Below, piece by piece: positions 30,990 to 37,635 of a DNA stretch of 42,150 nucleotides. A model generated the notes under the pieces. The model ran no database searches and was not told where the DNA came from. It worked only from the letters and a program-made list of their open reading frames with translations. Source of the DNA: a virus; IMG/VR virus record IMGVR_UViG_3300026309_000001, positions 1 through 42,150 of that record; one strand, given 5' to 3'. Position numbers and translations under genes: made by a program. Within the stretch, counting starts at the first letter, position 1. Each line of letters begins with the position of its first letter.

Positions 30990-31690
30990 CGCTCGATGAT
31001 CCTTCGGACGGTTGTCGCTTCCCAGCGCTCGGAGCCGCCAGGGGTCTTGATCCCCCGCGCCTCCATCGCCTCGGCGACCGATTCGTAAGTGCCGCAGCCG
31101 GCGCGTTGCGCGGCCTCGATGAACGGCATCAACTCTTTAGCCCGGCGGTAGGCCTGCCCGCTTTTGGCGTTGGCTGCCGCGATCGCGGCGGTCCGATCGC
31201 CGGCGCGCAGCCGGGGGTTACCGAGCTTCGTCCCGCGGGCCTTCGCCGCCGCGAGGGCGGCCTTGGTCCTCGAGCTGATCTGCTCGCGCTCTTTTTCCGC
31301 CACCAGGGCCATGATGCCGACCGTCAGCCGATCGGCGTTCGGCATGTCGCAGATCGCGATCTCGACGCCTGAATCCCGCAGGTTCAACAGGAATGCAGCG
31401 TTGCGGCTCAGGCGGTCGAGCTTCGCAATTACGAGGCATGCCCGCGTGGCGCGGCACCGGGCCAGCGCCTTTGCCAGCTCGGGCCGGTCGTTCTTCTTGC
31501 CGCTCTCGACCTCGCGGTATTCGTCGATCAGTTCGCCGCCGACCTGGCGGATATGACCGTCGATCGCGTGCTGCTGGGCTTCCAGGCCGAGCCCGGAGGT
31601 GCCCTGCTGCTGCGTCGAGACGCGGACGTATGAGACGAAGGCGGGCGCCGAACGAGCGCCAGCGGGCCGCAGAGGCCGCCTGCGGGCCAT
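30923..31690 (-). CDS. Serine recombinase (resolvase/invertase type)
   Basis: 255 residues. The catalytic domain begins YVRVSTQQQG with nucleophile Ser25, then LVIAKLDRLSRNAAFLLNL and MALVAEKEREQISSRTKAALAAAKARG, all standard. The C-terminus holds a helix-turn-helix (TYESVAEAMEARGIKT...TTVRRIIER). GAGGT precedes the ATG. Such enzymes invert or resolve DNA between short sites, or integrate. The genome also has a tyrosine integrase, so this one is probably not the integrase. The 31691-31751 leader has a near-palindrome around 31733 that could be a site. Confidence 0.9.
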   Translation of the reverse strand: MARRRPLRPAGARSAPAFVSYVRVSTQQQGTSGLGLEAQQHAIDGHIRQVGGELIDEYREVESGKKNDRPELAKALARCRATRACLVIAKLDRLSRNAAFLLNLRDSGVEIAICDMPNADRLTVGIMALVAEKEREQISSRTKAALAAAKARGTKLGNPRLRAGDRTAAIAAANAKSGQAYRRAKELMPFIEAAQRAGCGTYESVAEAMEARGIKTPGGSERWEATTVRRIIERCQRSAAAAPSSTSSTTATALS

Positions 31691-31751
31691 TTAACCTCGA
31701 TTGTCAGACCGAAACCCGAGCGGCGGGTCCAAACGGTCGTTTAACGGTGCG

Positions 31752-32348
31752 TCAGCCGGCGGCGGCGAGCCTCTCGGCCTTGTCGCCGTAATGGCCCATA
31801 TGCCAGTGCCGGGCGAGCGCATCCGTCGCTTCCTGCAGCGCCTCCATGTCGCGCTGATCGGCGGCCCATGCGGCGGGCGTGCGGGCTCGGGCCGTATCCA
31901 TGAACCGCAGCTCGCGGTCGTGGATCGCCAGGTTTTCGAGGACGTGGCCCGGCCGGCTCGTTGGCAGCGCCTTCAGCGCCGACCAGGCGCGGCCGTATTC
32001 CTCGGCCGCCTCGCGGACGCGGCGATCGCGCTCCGGGTCGTCGTGAAGCGACGGGCCGCCGGCGAGATCATAGACGAGCTTGGCGAGGTGCGATTTCGGG
32101 GTGCGTCGGCCGAACACGATCTGATGCAGGGCGGCGAATTTTAATGCCGCGGCATGGTCGATCCGGGTGATCGCGCCGCGGGCGAAGAGGATGCCGAGCG
32201 GATAAGAGGCGCGCGGGTCGTTCTCGTCGACGCCAAGGGCGCGCCGTCTGGCGACGAGCTGCGGCGTCATGGTTTCGGCGTTGCGGAGGGCGCGGCCGTT
32301 GGGCTCGCGCTCGATATCCTGCGCCGGGGGCCGGCCGCGTGTTGCCAT
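31752..32348 (-). CDS. Hypothetical protein, first gene of the late leftward operon
   Basis: 198 residues from ATG at 32348 with a strong GAGGAGG ribosome site. Starts MATRGRPPAQDIEREPNGR, a basic arm, then RIDHAAALKFAALHQIVFGRRTP and a helical, charged C-terminal half. I recall similar proteins in alphaproteobacterial prophages, function unassigned. Its leader has a promoter and a terminator, which suggests controlled expression. Confidence 0.6.
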   Translation of the reverse strand: MATRGRPPAQDIEREPNGRALRNAETMTPQLVARRRALGVDENDPRASYPLGILFARGAITRIDHAAALKFAALHQIVFGRRTPKSHLAKLVYDLAGGPSLHDDPERDRRVREAAEEYGRAWSALKALPTSRPGHVLENLAIHDRELRFMDTARARTPAAWAADQRDMEALQEATDALARHWHMGHYGDKAERLAAAG

Positions 32349-32368
32349 CGCCCCCTCCTCACAGACAC

Positions 32369-32399
32369 AAAAAAACCGCCGCGGCGCGAGACCGGGCGG
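32369..32399 (-). terminator. Leader terminator upstream of the late operon
   Basis: On the - strand a stem (CCGCC/GGCGG plus CGG/CCG with one bulge, 32399-32376) is followed by seven T (32375-32369), about 20 bases before the first late gene's ATG. Lying between promoter and gene, it could act as an attenuator or an antitermination target. Confidence 0.65.
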
Positions 32400-32411
32400 A
32401 ATGGAATATCT

Positions 32412-32440
32412 GACATACCTGCATGTGCTTCCCCTGTCAA
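32412..32440 (-). promoter_or_regulatory. Sigma-70-like promoter for the late leftward operon
   Basis: On the - strand, TTGACA (32440-32435), a 17-base spacer and TATGTC (32417-32412). The -35 is consensus and the -10 is weak, which would suit a regulated promoter. Confidence 0.5.
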
Positions 32441-32530
32441 CCGCGATCCTCGGTGCGCGGGTCAAGAAACAGAGTGCAAATGCAGTTGGGCGTATTTCGG
32501 GCGCGAGTCTTTAGCTCTGCTAACGACTTC

Positions 32531-32809
32531 TCAAACCCACTGCGACAATACAGTCGAGACGGCGCACAGCGAAAGCATCGCGGCCCGCACGTAGATGACG
32601 GCGGGCTGCCGGGCGCGCGGCAGGTCGAGCGCCAGCATCCAGTCGATCCGCTGGATCGGGGTCATGATCTCCCAGGCGATGATGATCGCCAGGATCGCTT
32701 TGTTGCGGCCGCTCCTAATGCCCATCGAGACGAACCACTGGCTGCGGCCGAGCGCTCGCGCGATCGTCGCCTGTCGAATCCCCGCCGATCGCGCGCGCTG
32801 CTGCCACAT
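32531..32809 (-). CDS. Small HTH protein, possible late regulator
   Basis: 92 residues from ATG at 32809. Residues 8-30 read as a helix-turn-helix (AGIRQATIARALGRSQWFVSM), followed by hydrophobic helices (NKAILAIIIAWEIM, AAMLSLCAVSTVL) that may dimerise or touch membrane. The frame is open upstream, and a TTG start about 20 codons earlier is possible. Position between the replication genes and the late operon suggests a role in switching to late expression, by inference only. Confidence 0.55.
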   Translation of the reverse strand: MWQQRARSAGIRQATIARALGRSQWFVSMGIRSGRNKAILAIIIAWEIMTPIQRIDWMLALDLPRARQPAVIYVRAAMLSLCAVSTVLSQWV

Positions 32810-32870
32810 GAGGCCTGGATATGTGCACGGTAGCGTACCGATGAGCAACTCGGGACCAATCGGCCGCGGC

Positions 32871-33095
32871 TCACCCGTACCCTCCCCGCGCCAGCCGCTG
32901 CCGGTAATCGTCGTCGAGGACATCGCGGCAGCGCTCGGCCTCGGCGCGCGTCGGGAAGGCGATGCTGACGACGGTGTGGCGGTGGCAGGGGCACGTGCGC
33001 CAGACGTACCAGCCGGCGTCCGGGCTGCCCGACGCCCCATCGAGGCTCACGACCTCCAGGAAGGCGGCGCTGTCGTGGTGCGGGGCGTCCGTCAT
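32871..33095 (-). CDS. Small hypothetical protein
   Basis: 74 residues. The ATGA overlap sets the start. A compact alpha/beta pattern, AGWYVWRTCPCHRHTVVSIAFPTRAEAERCRDVLDDDYRQRL, with a CPCH cluster. Function unknown. Confidence 0.55.
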   Translation of the reverse strand: MTDAPHHDSAAFLEVVSLDGASGSPDAGWYVWRTCPCHRHTVVSIAFPTRAEAERCRDVLDDDYRQRLARGGYG

Positions 33096-33340
33096 GCGGT
33101 GGCCCGCGTGCGGAAGCCGCCTGGCCCTTCGAACAGCAGCTCGGCTTGGCGAGCGAGCTGGCGATCGTGGTGGCGGCCATCGGGGTCGATCGGCGAGTGG
33201 CCGCGATCGTCCATGAAGATCGCCCGGAAGCCGTAATCGTAGGCGTGAAACCGGGTTAGCTCGTCGGGGATCAGGCTCGAATAGCCGAATTTCCGCAGCT
33301 TCTCCCGCAGGTAGTCGCGATCGGCATGGCTGAGGTTCAT
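33092..33340 (-). CDS. Small hypothetical protein
   Basis: 82 residues, coupled to the replication gene by ATGA. Starts MNLSHADRDYLREKLRKFGYSSLIPDELTRFHAYDYGFRAIFMDDRG and ends helical. No family recognised. Confidence 0.55.
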   Translation of the reverse strand: MNLSHADRDYLREKLRKFGYSSLIPDELTRFHAYDYGFRAIFMDDRGHSPIDPDGRHHDRQLARQAELLFEGPGGFRTRATA

Positions 33341-34191
33341 GCCCTGAGCCTCCCGGCTGCCGGCAGGGTTGCTTCGGCCCTTTCGGTCGGCGCCCCTCCT
33401 TCAAGCGAATAGAGCATTTCTCCTTGCTGCCGGCGCGGCTTCGCCTTGGCTGGCTTGCCACGTCTGCGGTCGATCTGCCGGTTGAGCCGCTCCAGCTCGG
33501 CCTTGGCCCACGGCGGCCGCGGATCTTCCATCAGCGCGGCCCAGAGCGCCGTCACCCGGTCGGCCGGCATCGTGGCGTGCGCCTCCTGCATCATCCGATG
33601 CTCCCAGCGCGCCTTGCGTTCCGCCGGTTCCATTCCGGGAGCGTCGTCGATGACCCGCGACCCAGCGCGCGCGCCAGCGCGCGGAGAGCCAGGATCAATT
33701 TCGCTTTCGAGAGAACCTTCGGCTGGATCGCGCTGCGTTTCCGGGGAAGGGGGGGTAAGGGGGGGAAGAGAGATCTCTTCTCCTCTACTCTCCTCTGGGG
33801 CGTTTCGTGCGTTTCGCTGCGTTTCATCGCGTTTCACGGCGGCGTCGCGCTGCCGCTCACGGAACCGCCGGACACGTTCCGTCGAGGCGCCGTCCTCCTC
33901 CCGCACGGGCTGGCGCTTCTCCCAGCAGGCGATCCGATCGTCGGCGACGATGCCCTTGGCGATCAGCGCGTCGAGGATCGCGCCGACCGTCGTTTCCTCG
34001 AAACCGTAGAAGCAGGCGACGCTCTCGACATCGAAGCCCTCGACCGAGCCGCGGTCCTCGTGCTGGCTGGCATGATCGAGGAGGGCCGTAAAGACCGCCC
34101 AGACCTCGCCAGGCTTGGCGTGGGCCCGCCGCGCGATCGTCAACCACTTCGGATCGGTCGGCGCGCGGTGGTACAGCCGAAACCAATCCAT
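33337..34191 (-). CDS. Replisome organiser/replication initiator-like protein
   Basis: 284 residues from ATG at 34191 with GAGGGTG before it. Residues 1-100 are a winged-helix domain of the phage replisome-organiser N-terminal type: MDWFRLYHRAPTDPKWLTIARR, PGEVWAVFTALLDHASQ, DVESVACFYGFEETTVGAILDALIAKGIV. A charged, Pro-rich linker with ERVRRFRERQRD leads to a basic C-terminus. It probably binds the phage origin and recruits a host or phage helicase. No helicase or polymerase is encoded nearby, so replication would rely on the host. Confidence 0.7.
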   Translation of the reverse strand: MDWFRLYHRAPTDPKWLTIARRAHAKPGEVWAVFTALLDHASQHEDRGSVEGFDVESVACFYGFEETTVGAILDALIAKGIVADDRIACWEKRQPVREEDGASTERVRRFRERQRDAAVKRDETQRNARNAPEESRGEEISLPPLTPPSPETQRDPAEGSLESEIDPGSPRAGARAGSRVIDDAPGMEPAERKARWEHRMMQEAHATMPADRVTALWAALMEDPRPPWAKAELERLNRQIDRRRGKPAKAKPRRQQGEMLYSLEGGAPTERAEATLPAAGRLRA

Positions 34192-34445
34192 CACACCCTC
34201 CCGCGCCGGGGATGGCGGAAACACTCGTTTTTCGTGTAGAATGATGCGGAAACGACGGCCATGTTCATTGCCCTCATCCGAACATTGGTCGAGGCGGCCC
34301 CTTGCGTCCGGCGAGGGGCCGCTGCTATTTCGGCTTCAGCCGACCGGGGGATCGGGGCGGCTCATAGGGCTCGCATCCGAAGGGCGTCCTCCTCCCCGGA
34401 TCGGCTCGGTGTCAGCTCGGCGGCATGGCTTCCCCCTGACGTAGA
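34192..34445. other. 254-base gap upstream of the replication gene
   Basis: No convincing gene on either strand. It contains a perfect 8-base hairpin (34294-34301 with 34315-34322, loop 13) without a strong T run. It may hold a promoter, a partial terminator or part of an origin. Confidence 0.4.
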
Positions 34446-34676
34446 TCAGGCCGCGCGCGGCAGATCGACCGCGCCGCGCTGCGCCAGCATCCAGCGCAGC
34501 ATGACGCGCACGACATCGGACCAGCTCGGGCGCCAGAACATATCGGTGAACTGACCGAGCGCGGCCCAAGCCTCGCAAGGACCGACCTGCTGGTCCTGCC
34601 ACCAGCGGATCTGCTCGGCGATGATCGCGGCGTCGATGACCCGCGTCGCGGCGTCGAGACAGGCGCAATGCTTCAC
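34446..34676 (-). CDS. Small helical protein
   Basis: 76 residues from GTG at 34676 in a GTGA overlap. CxC near the start, then helices with many Trp (AEQIRWWQDQQVGPCEAWAALGQFTDMFWRPSWSDVVRVMLRWMLAQRG). Function unknown. Confidence 0.5.
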   Translation of the reverse strand: MKHCACLDAATRVIDAAIIAEQIRWWQDQQVGPCEAWAALGQFTDMFWRPSWSDVVRVMLRWMLAQRGAVDLPRAA

Positions 34677-34765
34677 GTGAAACGCCGCCAGCGCCGGCGC
34701 GCCCGCCGAATCCGCCTCGCCGCGAGGGCGAGGAAGTAAAGGATCCATCCGAGCAGCCATTTCAA
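34673..34765 (-). CDS. 30-residue membrane peptide with Arg-rich tail
   Basis: TTG at 34765 overlaps the upstream stop (TTGA), and the stop overlaps the next GTG. One hydrophobic helix (KWLLGWILYFLALAA) and a strongly basic tail (RRIRRARRRWRR). This layout is that of small membrane-active peptides. Confidence 0.45.
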   Translation of the reverse strand: MKWLLGWILYFLALAARRIRRARRRWRRFT

Positions 34766-35019
34766 AGTTCCGCGGCCCACTGCGCCAGCACGCGGCAGAT
34801 CGCCGTGCGCTCGACCTCTTCGCGCTCCATCTCGGCGAGCAATGCCAGCGCCATCTCGCGGCGACGGCGGCTCGACGGGCCGTGATAAAGCCAATGCTTT
34901 GCGGTGCGCACCGGCACGTCCATCAGCCGCGCCAGGCGCTTCGGGCCGTGCGGCCGCAGCGCAGCGCGGATGACGGCGCTGTCCGTCACCGCCGACTCCG
35001 CCATTTTGTCGGAGGACAC
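34762..35019 (-). CDS. Small HTH DNA-binding protein
   Basis: 85 residues from GTG at 35019; ATG six codons later is possible. The central RPHGPKRLARLMDVPVRTAKHWLYHGPSSRRRREMALALLAEME is a helix-turn-helix with basic recognition region. It is a candidate early regulator in the leftward early operon. Confidence 0.55.
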   Translation of the reverse strand: MSSDKMAESAVTDSAVIRAALRPHGPKRLARLMDVPVRTAKHWLYHGPSSRRRREMALALLAEMEREEVERTAICRVLAQWAAEL

Positions 35020-35075
35020 AGGGATTGCCTCTCTCGTAGCCTCGCCGCGTTGTGGGCAGCGAGGGGAGAGAGCGA

Positions 35076-35107
35076 CGCGGCCGGGAAAACTGGCAAACCC
35101 GGCCGCG
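35076..35107. repeat. 10-bp perfect inverted repeat in an early intergenic region
   Basis: CGCGGCCGGG (35076-35085) and CCCGGCCGCG (35098-35107) flank 12 bases. Two further GCGGCCGC palindromes lie near 35158 and 35217. The whole 35020-35314 stretch holds no convincing gene. It could fold as structured RNA or act as an origin or terminator; the T run is weak. Confidence 0.45.
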
Positions 35108-35314
35108 CCTTTCCGCCGCGAAGACCGAGGATCGGCGGAACGGGATGAGGGTGACGCGGCCGCCCCGAGGCGTCTTGGGGAAGAACGGACCTCGGCCTGG
35201 AGGTTGGGACAAAGGCGGCCGCGCCATCTCCGCCGCTGCTGTCAGGGCGGCGAAGGGTGAACCCGGGTGTGCGGTGAATCGCCGGGCCAGCGAGCAAGGG
35301 GCCGCGGCGCATGG

Positions 35315-35524
35315 TCAAGGGTCCTCGTGAAAGCCGGGCGGCTCGATGTCGGCTTTGGCTCGATTCAGCGCCTCGATCAGATCGTCGATCTCGGCCGGAG
35401 AAAGCCAGGGCGTCGCACGGGTGTGAAAATTATCAACCGCGACTTGGCGGCTCTCGGGGTCGGGGGTGACGATGATCGAGCCGCCCTCGAACAGATCGAC
35501 GACGTACTGCCGCCGGGTGCGCAT
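35315..35524 (-). CDS. Small hypothetical protein
   Basis: 69 residues from ATG at 35524 (TGATG overlap with the Cro-like gene). RRQYVVDLFEGGSIIVTPDPESRQVAVDNFHTRA, then a helix PAEIDDLIEALNRAKADIE. Second gene of the leftward early operon. Function unknown. Confidence 0.55.
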   Translation of the reverse strand: MRTRRQYVVDLFEGGSIIVTPDPESRQVAVDNFHTRATPWLSPAEIDDLIEALNRAKADIEPPGFHEDP

Positions 35525-35763
35525 CACGCGGCCCGCGAGCGGCGGCGGGAGTCGGAATAGAGCCGGCTCAACAGCGCGTGGTCGATCTCAGGCAGGCCCA
35601 TCTTGGCGGCGGCGGAGACAACCGCATCCCAGTGCGCCGGCGGGATGACGTTGCGCGTCTTCATCGCGCTCGCTGTGCCGATCGGCTTACCGATCGCGTC
35701 GCCGAAGGGGCCGGAGCCGCCGAAGGCGTCGATGACCGCCGCGAAGGTTGGGTAGTTCTCCAT
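35524..35763 (-). CDS. Cro-like small HTH regulator
   Basis: 79 residues. FAAVIDAFGGSGPFGDAIGKPIGTASAMKTRNVIPPAHWDAVVSAAAKMGL has the spacing of Cro/YdaS-like phage regulators. It is transcribed divergently from the XRE repressor, the position of cro in lambdoid switches, and its promoter carries two repressor-type dyads. Confidence 0.65.
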   Translation of the reverse strand: MENYPTFAAVIDAFGGSGPFGDAIGKPIGTASAMKTRNVIPPAHWDAVVSAAAKMGLPEIDHALLSRLYSDSRRRSRAA

Positions 35764-35773
35764 TTGGCGCGGA

Positions 35774-35802
35774 ACTCTGCCTTTTGCAGATTTTCCCGTC
35801 AA
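35774..35802 (-). promoter_or_regulatory. Leftward early promoter
   Basis: On the - strand TTGACG (35802-35797), 17-base spacer, CAGAGT (35779-35774). The dyad at 35777-35789 overlaps its -10 and the dyad at 35812-35824 lies just upstream of its -35. Confidence 0.55.
35777..35789. promoter_or_regulatory. Repressor operator candidate 1
   Basis: CTGCCTTTTGCAG, one of four 13-bp dyads of form CTGC-N5-GCAG. It covers the -10 region of the leftward early promoter. Confidence 0.65.
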
Positions 35803-35811
35803 GCCCCTTCG

Positions 35812-35824
35812 CTGCAACATGCAG
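35812..35824. promoter_or_regulatory. Repressor operator candidate 2
   Basis: CTGCAACATGCAG, 17 bases before the repressor ATG and upstream of the leftward promoter -35. It could mediate both autoregulation and repression of the Cro-like gene. Confidence 0.65.
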
Positions 35825-35840
35825 AACCTTTTTCTCCACA

Positions 35841-36221
35841 ATGACGGCGATGGAGCTTCACGAGCGGCTTAGGCAGGCGCGGCAAAGGAAATTCAAGACG
35901 GCGAAGGCCGCCGCCGACGCGCTGGGGATTCCATACGGCACCCTGACAGGCCACGAGGCCGGCACCCGCGGCGTCAAGTCGAAGGAGTTGAGCCGGTACG
36001 CCCGAGCCTACGGCGTCGAGCTTGCTTGGCTAGCACACGAGATCGGCCCCGAAACGAAAGGCCGGGGCGCTGGCCCGACTACCCGCGAAGAGCGCTTAAT
36101 CTTGGAAGCGTACAGAAGGTTGCCGGAAGAAGAAGCGACCGCGCATCTTCAGCTATTGCTCGCGCGCACCGGCGCCGATCTGACCGATGACCAGGAGCCC
36201 TCAAAAAAGGGGCAGATGTAA
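35841..36221 (+). CDS. XRE-family phage repressor
   Basis: 126 residues from ATG at 35841; ATG at 35850 is possible. Residues 5-60 are an XRE helix-turn-helix (LHERLRQARQRKFKTAKAAADALGIPYGTLTGHEAGTRGV, then ELSRYARAYGVELAWLAHE). No LexA-type peptidase domain is present, so induction must work differently from lambda CI. It sits between two promoters carrying matching dyads and should maintain lysogeny. Confidence 0.8.
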   Translation: MTAMELHERLRQARQRKFKTAKAAADALGIPYGTLTGHEAGTRGVKSKELSRYARAYGVELAWLAHEIGPETKGRGAGPTTREERLILEAYRRLPEEEATAHLQLLLARTGADLTDDQEPSKKGQM

Positions 36222-36267
36222 TTCAATTTCGATTGATATCCAAAGAATGAAACGGGTCCGGAGCGTT

Positions 36268-36612
36268 ATGCACAAGCCAATCCTCCTATTCGCCGCTCTG
36301 GCGCTAGCCGCCGCACCGGCCGCCGCGCAACTCGCGCCGCAATACGGGACAACCCCGCAGTCGCAAGCCGCCTTCCGGGCCTACATCCAGCAGCGAGACC
36401 AACTCGAGGAAATCCAGCGGGAGATCGCGCGAACGCAAGCGCAGATCCGCGCCCTCGAAGCACAACAGAACAGCAGCGCGCGAGGCTCCGATTGTTTCGC
36501 GCGCGGAATGGCCGGATCGGGCGCGCTCGGCTACACCGCGCCGTTTCTGTCGGGGCAGATGCCCTCCGGGCTCGCGGCGGGGCTGGCGGGCGGGGTAGCC
36601 GGCTGCAACTGA
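36268..36612 (+). CDS. Exported protein sharing a motif with the virion hydrolase protein; superinfection-exclusion candidate
   Basis: 114 residues from ATG at 36268; ATG at 36247 is an alternative. Residues 1-20 are a Sec signal (MHKPILLFAALALAAAPAAA before QLAP). A coiled coil (about 40-67) follows. The C-terminus (83-113, SGALGYTAPFLSGQMPSGLAAGLAG) is identical at 20 of 31 positions to residues 47-77 of the internal virion protein at 8217-10865. Cys at 76 and 113 could form a disulphide. Lying just downstream of the repressor in the same direction, it is probably expressed in the lysogen. Confidence 0.7.
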   Translation: MHKPILLFAALALAAAPAAAQLAPQYGTTPQSQAAFRAYIQQRDQLEEIQREIARTQAQIRALEAQQNSSARGSDCFARGMAGSGALGYTAPFLSGQMPSGLAAGLAGGVAGCN

Positions 36613-36734
36613 GCTGAAAGGCGGATCGTCCCCACAAAGCTGACGCCGCCAAAGCGACCCTCTATCGGGATCTCGCCGCCACTGCTCGCGTCTACCAGGG
36701 CGTCGAGGATCGCCCAGCTATCTCCGTCTGCCAT
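36531..36734 (-). CDS. Small leftward protein overlapping the exported-protein gene
   Basis: 67 residues. AGGAGG five bases before the ATG at 36734 is an excellent ribosome site. MADGDSWAILDALVDASSGGEIPIEGRFGGVSFVGTIRLSAQ is coding-like; the tail, which overlaps the exported-protein gene by 82 bases, is Pro-rich. Function unknown. Confidence 0.45.
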   Translation of the reverse strand: MADGDSWAILDALVDASSGGEIPIEGRFGGVSFVGTIRLSAQLQPATPPASPAASPEGICPDRNGAV

Positions 36735-36779
36735 CGCCACCTCCTGATCGCGACCGCAGCATAGCGCCTCGGAAAAAAT

Positions 36780-36792
36780 CTGCAAATTGCAG
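36780..36792. promoter_or_regulatory. Repressor operator candidate 3
   Basis: CTGCAAATTGCAG, a perfect dyad directly abutting the -35 (TTGACA) of the rightward early promoter. Confidence 0.7.
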
Positions 36793-36820
36793 TTGACACG
36801 GTCTCTGCATTTTGCAGAAT
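36793..36820 (+). promoter_or_regulatory. Rightward early promoter
   Basis: TTGACA (36793-36798), 16-base spacer, CAGAAT (36815-36820), leading to the gene at 36847. Operators 3 and 4 flank and overlap it, so the repressor would block polymerase binding. Confidence 0.65.
36805..36817. promoter_or_regulatory. Repressor operator candidate 4
   Basis: CTGCATTTTGCAG lies between the -35 and -10 of the rightward early promoter, sharing bases with the -10. Confidence 0.7.
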
Positions 36821-36846
36821 GCCTCTCACACACGAGGGAGGCAGCG

Positions 36847-37080
36847 ATGGCCGCAAAACTTACGTCCTGGGAAATCATGATGGTCGAGGCGCTGGTTGGA
36901 TGCGCCCTGACCAGCAACCGGGACCGCTTCTCCAAACTCTGCGCCGATGACCCCGGCGTTTGCGACAACTACACCGACCTCCTGCGAGAGTTGGCCGGCA
37001 AGTTGACGTGCGCGACGGAGCTGACGGTGACGCGCGAGCTGCCGCGACCGAAAGCCAGTTACGCCGCGATGGCTCGGTAG
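36847..37080 (+). CDS. First gene of the rightward early operon, function unknown
   Basis: 77 residues from ATG at 36847 with GGGAGG before it. Helical: SWEIMMVEALVGCALTSNRDRF, three Cys, then LLRELAGKLTCATELTVTREL. As the first early gene it could be a regulator, but no DNA-binding motif is evident. Confidence 0.6.
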   Translation: MAAKLTSWEIMMVEALVGCALTSNRDRFSKLCADDPGVCDNYTDLLRELAGKLTCATELTVTRELPRPKASYAAMAR

Positions 37081-37087
37081 GCACCCG

Positions 37088-37438
37088 ATGCCCGACACCA
37101 CCAGCCCCGACCCGTTCGTCGCCGTCGCCCGCGCGGTCTACGGCAAGGCGCGCTGCGACATGCCCGCGCCGATCCAGCCCGCGCCCTTCAAGAACCGCGA
37201 CGAGGCGCAGGCCGCACTGAGCGCGTGGCTCGCTGACGGGGCCGCGATCCTCTTGCGGTGCCGGGTCGGCCGCGAGCGCGGCTACCTCCTCGATACGCTC
37301 ATAGAGTTCGCCGGCCTCTCGCTCGCCGAGCTTGACGAGTACTGGGGCACCGAGCGCTGGGAAGATTCCGAGCACACCCGCGACTGGGCGCTCGGAATCG
37401 TCCGCGAGGCCGATGACCGGCTGCGCGGGAGGGCGTGA
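37088..37438 (+). CDS. Hypothetical early protein
   Basis: 116 residues. Pro-rich first 35 residues, then an alpha/beta-looking region (DEAQAALSAWLADGAAILLRCRVGRERGYLLDTLIEFAGLSLAELDEYWG). Family not recognised. Stop overlaps the next ATG (TGATG). Confidence 0.55.
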   Translation: MPDTTSPDPFVAVARAVYGKARCDMPAPIQPAPFKNRDEAQAALSAWLADGAAILLRCRVGRERGYLLDTLIEFAGLSLAELDEYWGTERWEDSEHTRDWALGIVREADDRLRGRA

Positions 37439-37635
37439 TGGCCGCCGCCGTCACGGACCTACACTGCCGCTGCGCGCCGGCCGAGCGATGCCGTGGCGGA
37501 TGCGAATACCTGTGTTCGCGGCTGCGCATCAGGAAAGAGGCGCGCGGACACGTCGCTCGCAGGATCGAGCTCTTCGTAAAGCAGGCGGCAACCACAGCGA
37601 CCGCCGCCCCGAACAGAGCGGGAGGCGGCAAATGA
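37438..37635 (+). CDS. Small Cys-rich early protein
   Basis: 65 residues from ATG at 37438. HCRC, then C...C and C within 20 residues (LHCRCAPAERCRGGCEYLCSR) suggest zinc binding. The rest is basic and helical. Stop overlaps the next ATG as ATGA. Confidence 0.5.
   Translation: MAAAVTDLHCRCAPAERCRGGCEYLCSRLRIRKEARGHVARRIELFVKQAATTATAAPNRAGGGK

Noticed and set aside
34261-34554. 97-residue + strand open frame in the 34.2-34.5 kb gap
   Set aside because: After the first about 15 codons the composition is not coding-like and it runs into the antisense of a supported gene; no ribosome site.
35052-35330. 92-residue + strand and 110-residue - strand frames in the 35.0-35.3 kb gap
   Set aside because: Low-complexity Arg/Gly/Pro frames over inverted repeats on both strands with no ribosome site; neither is convincing.
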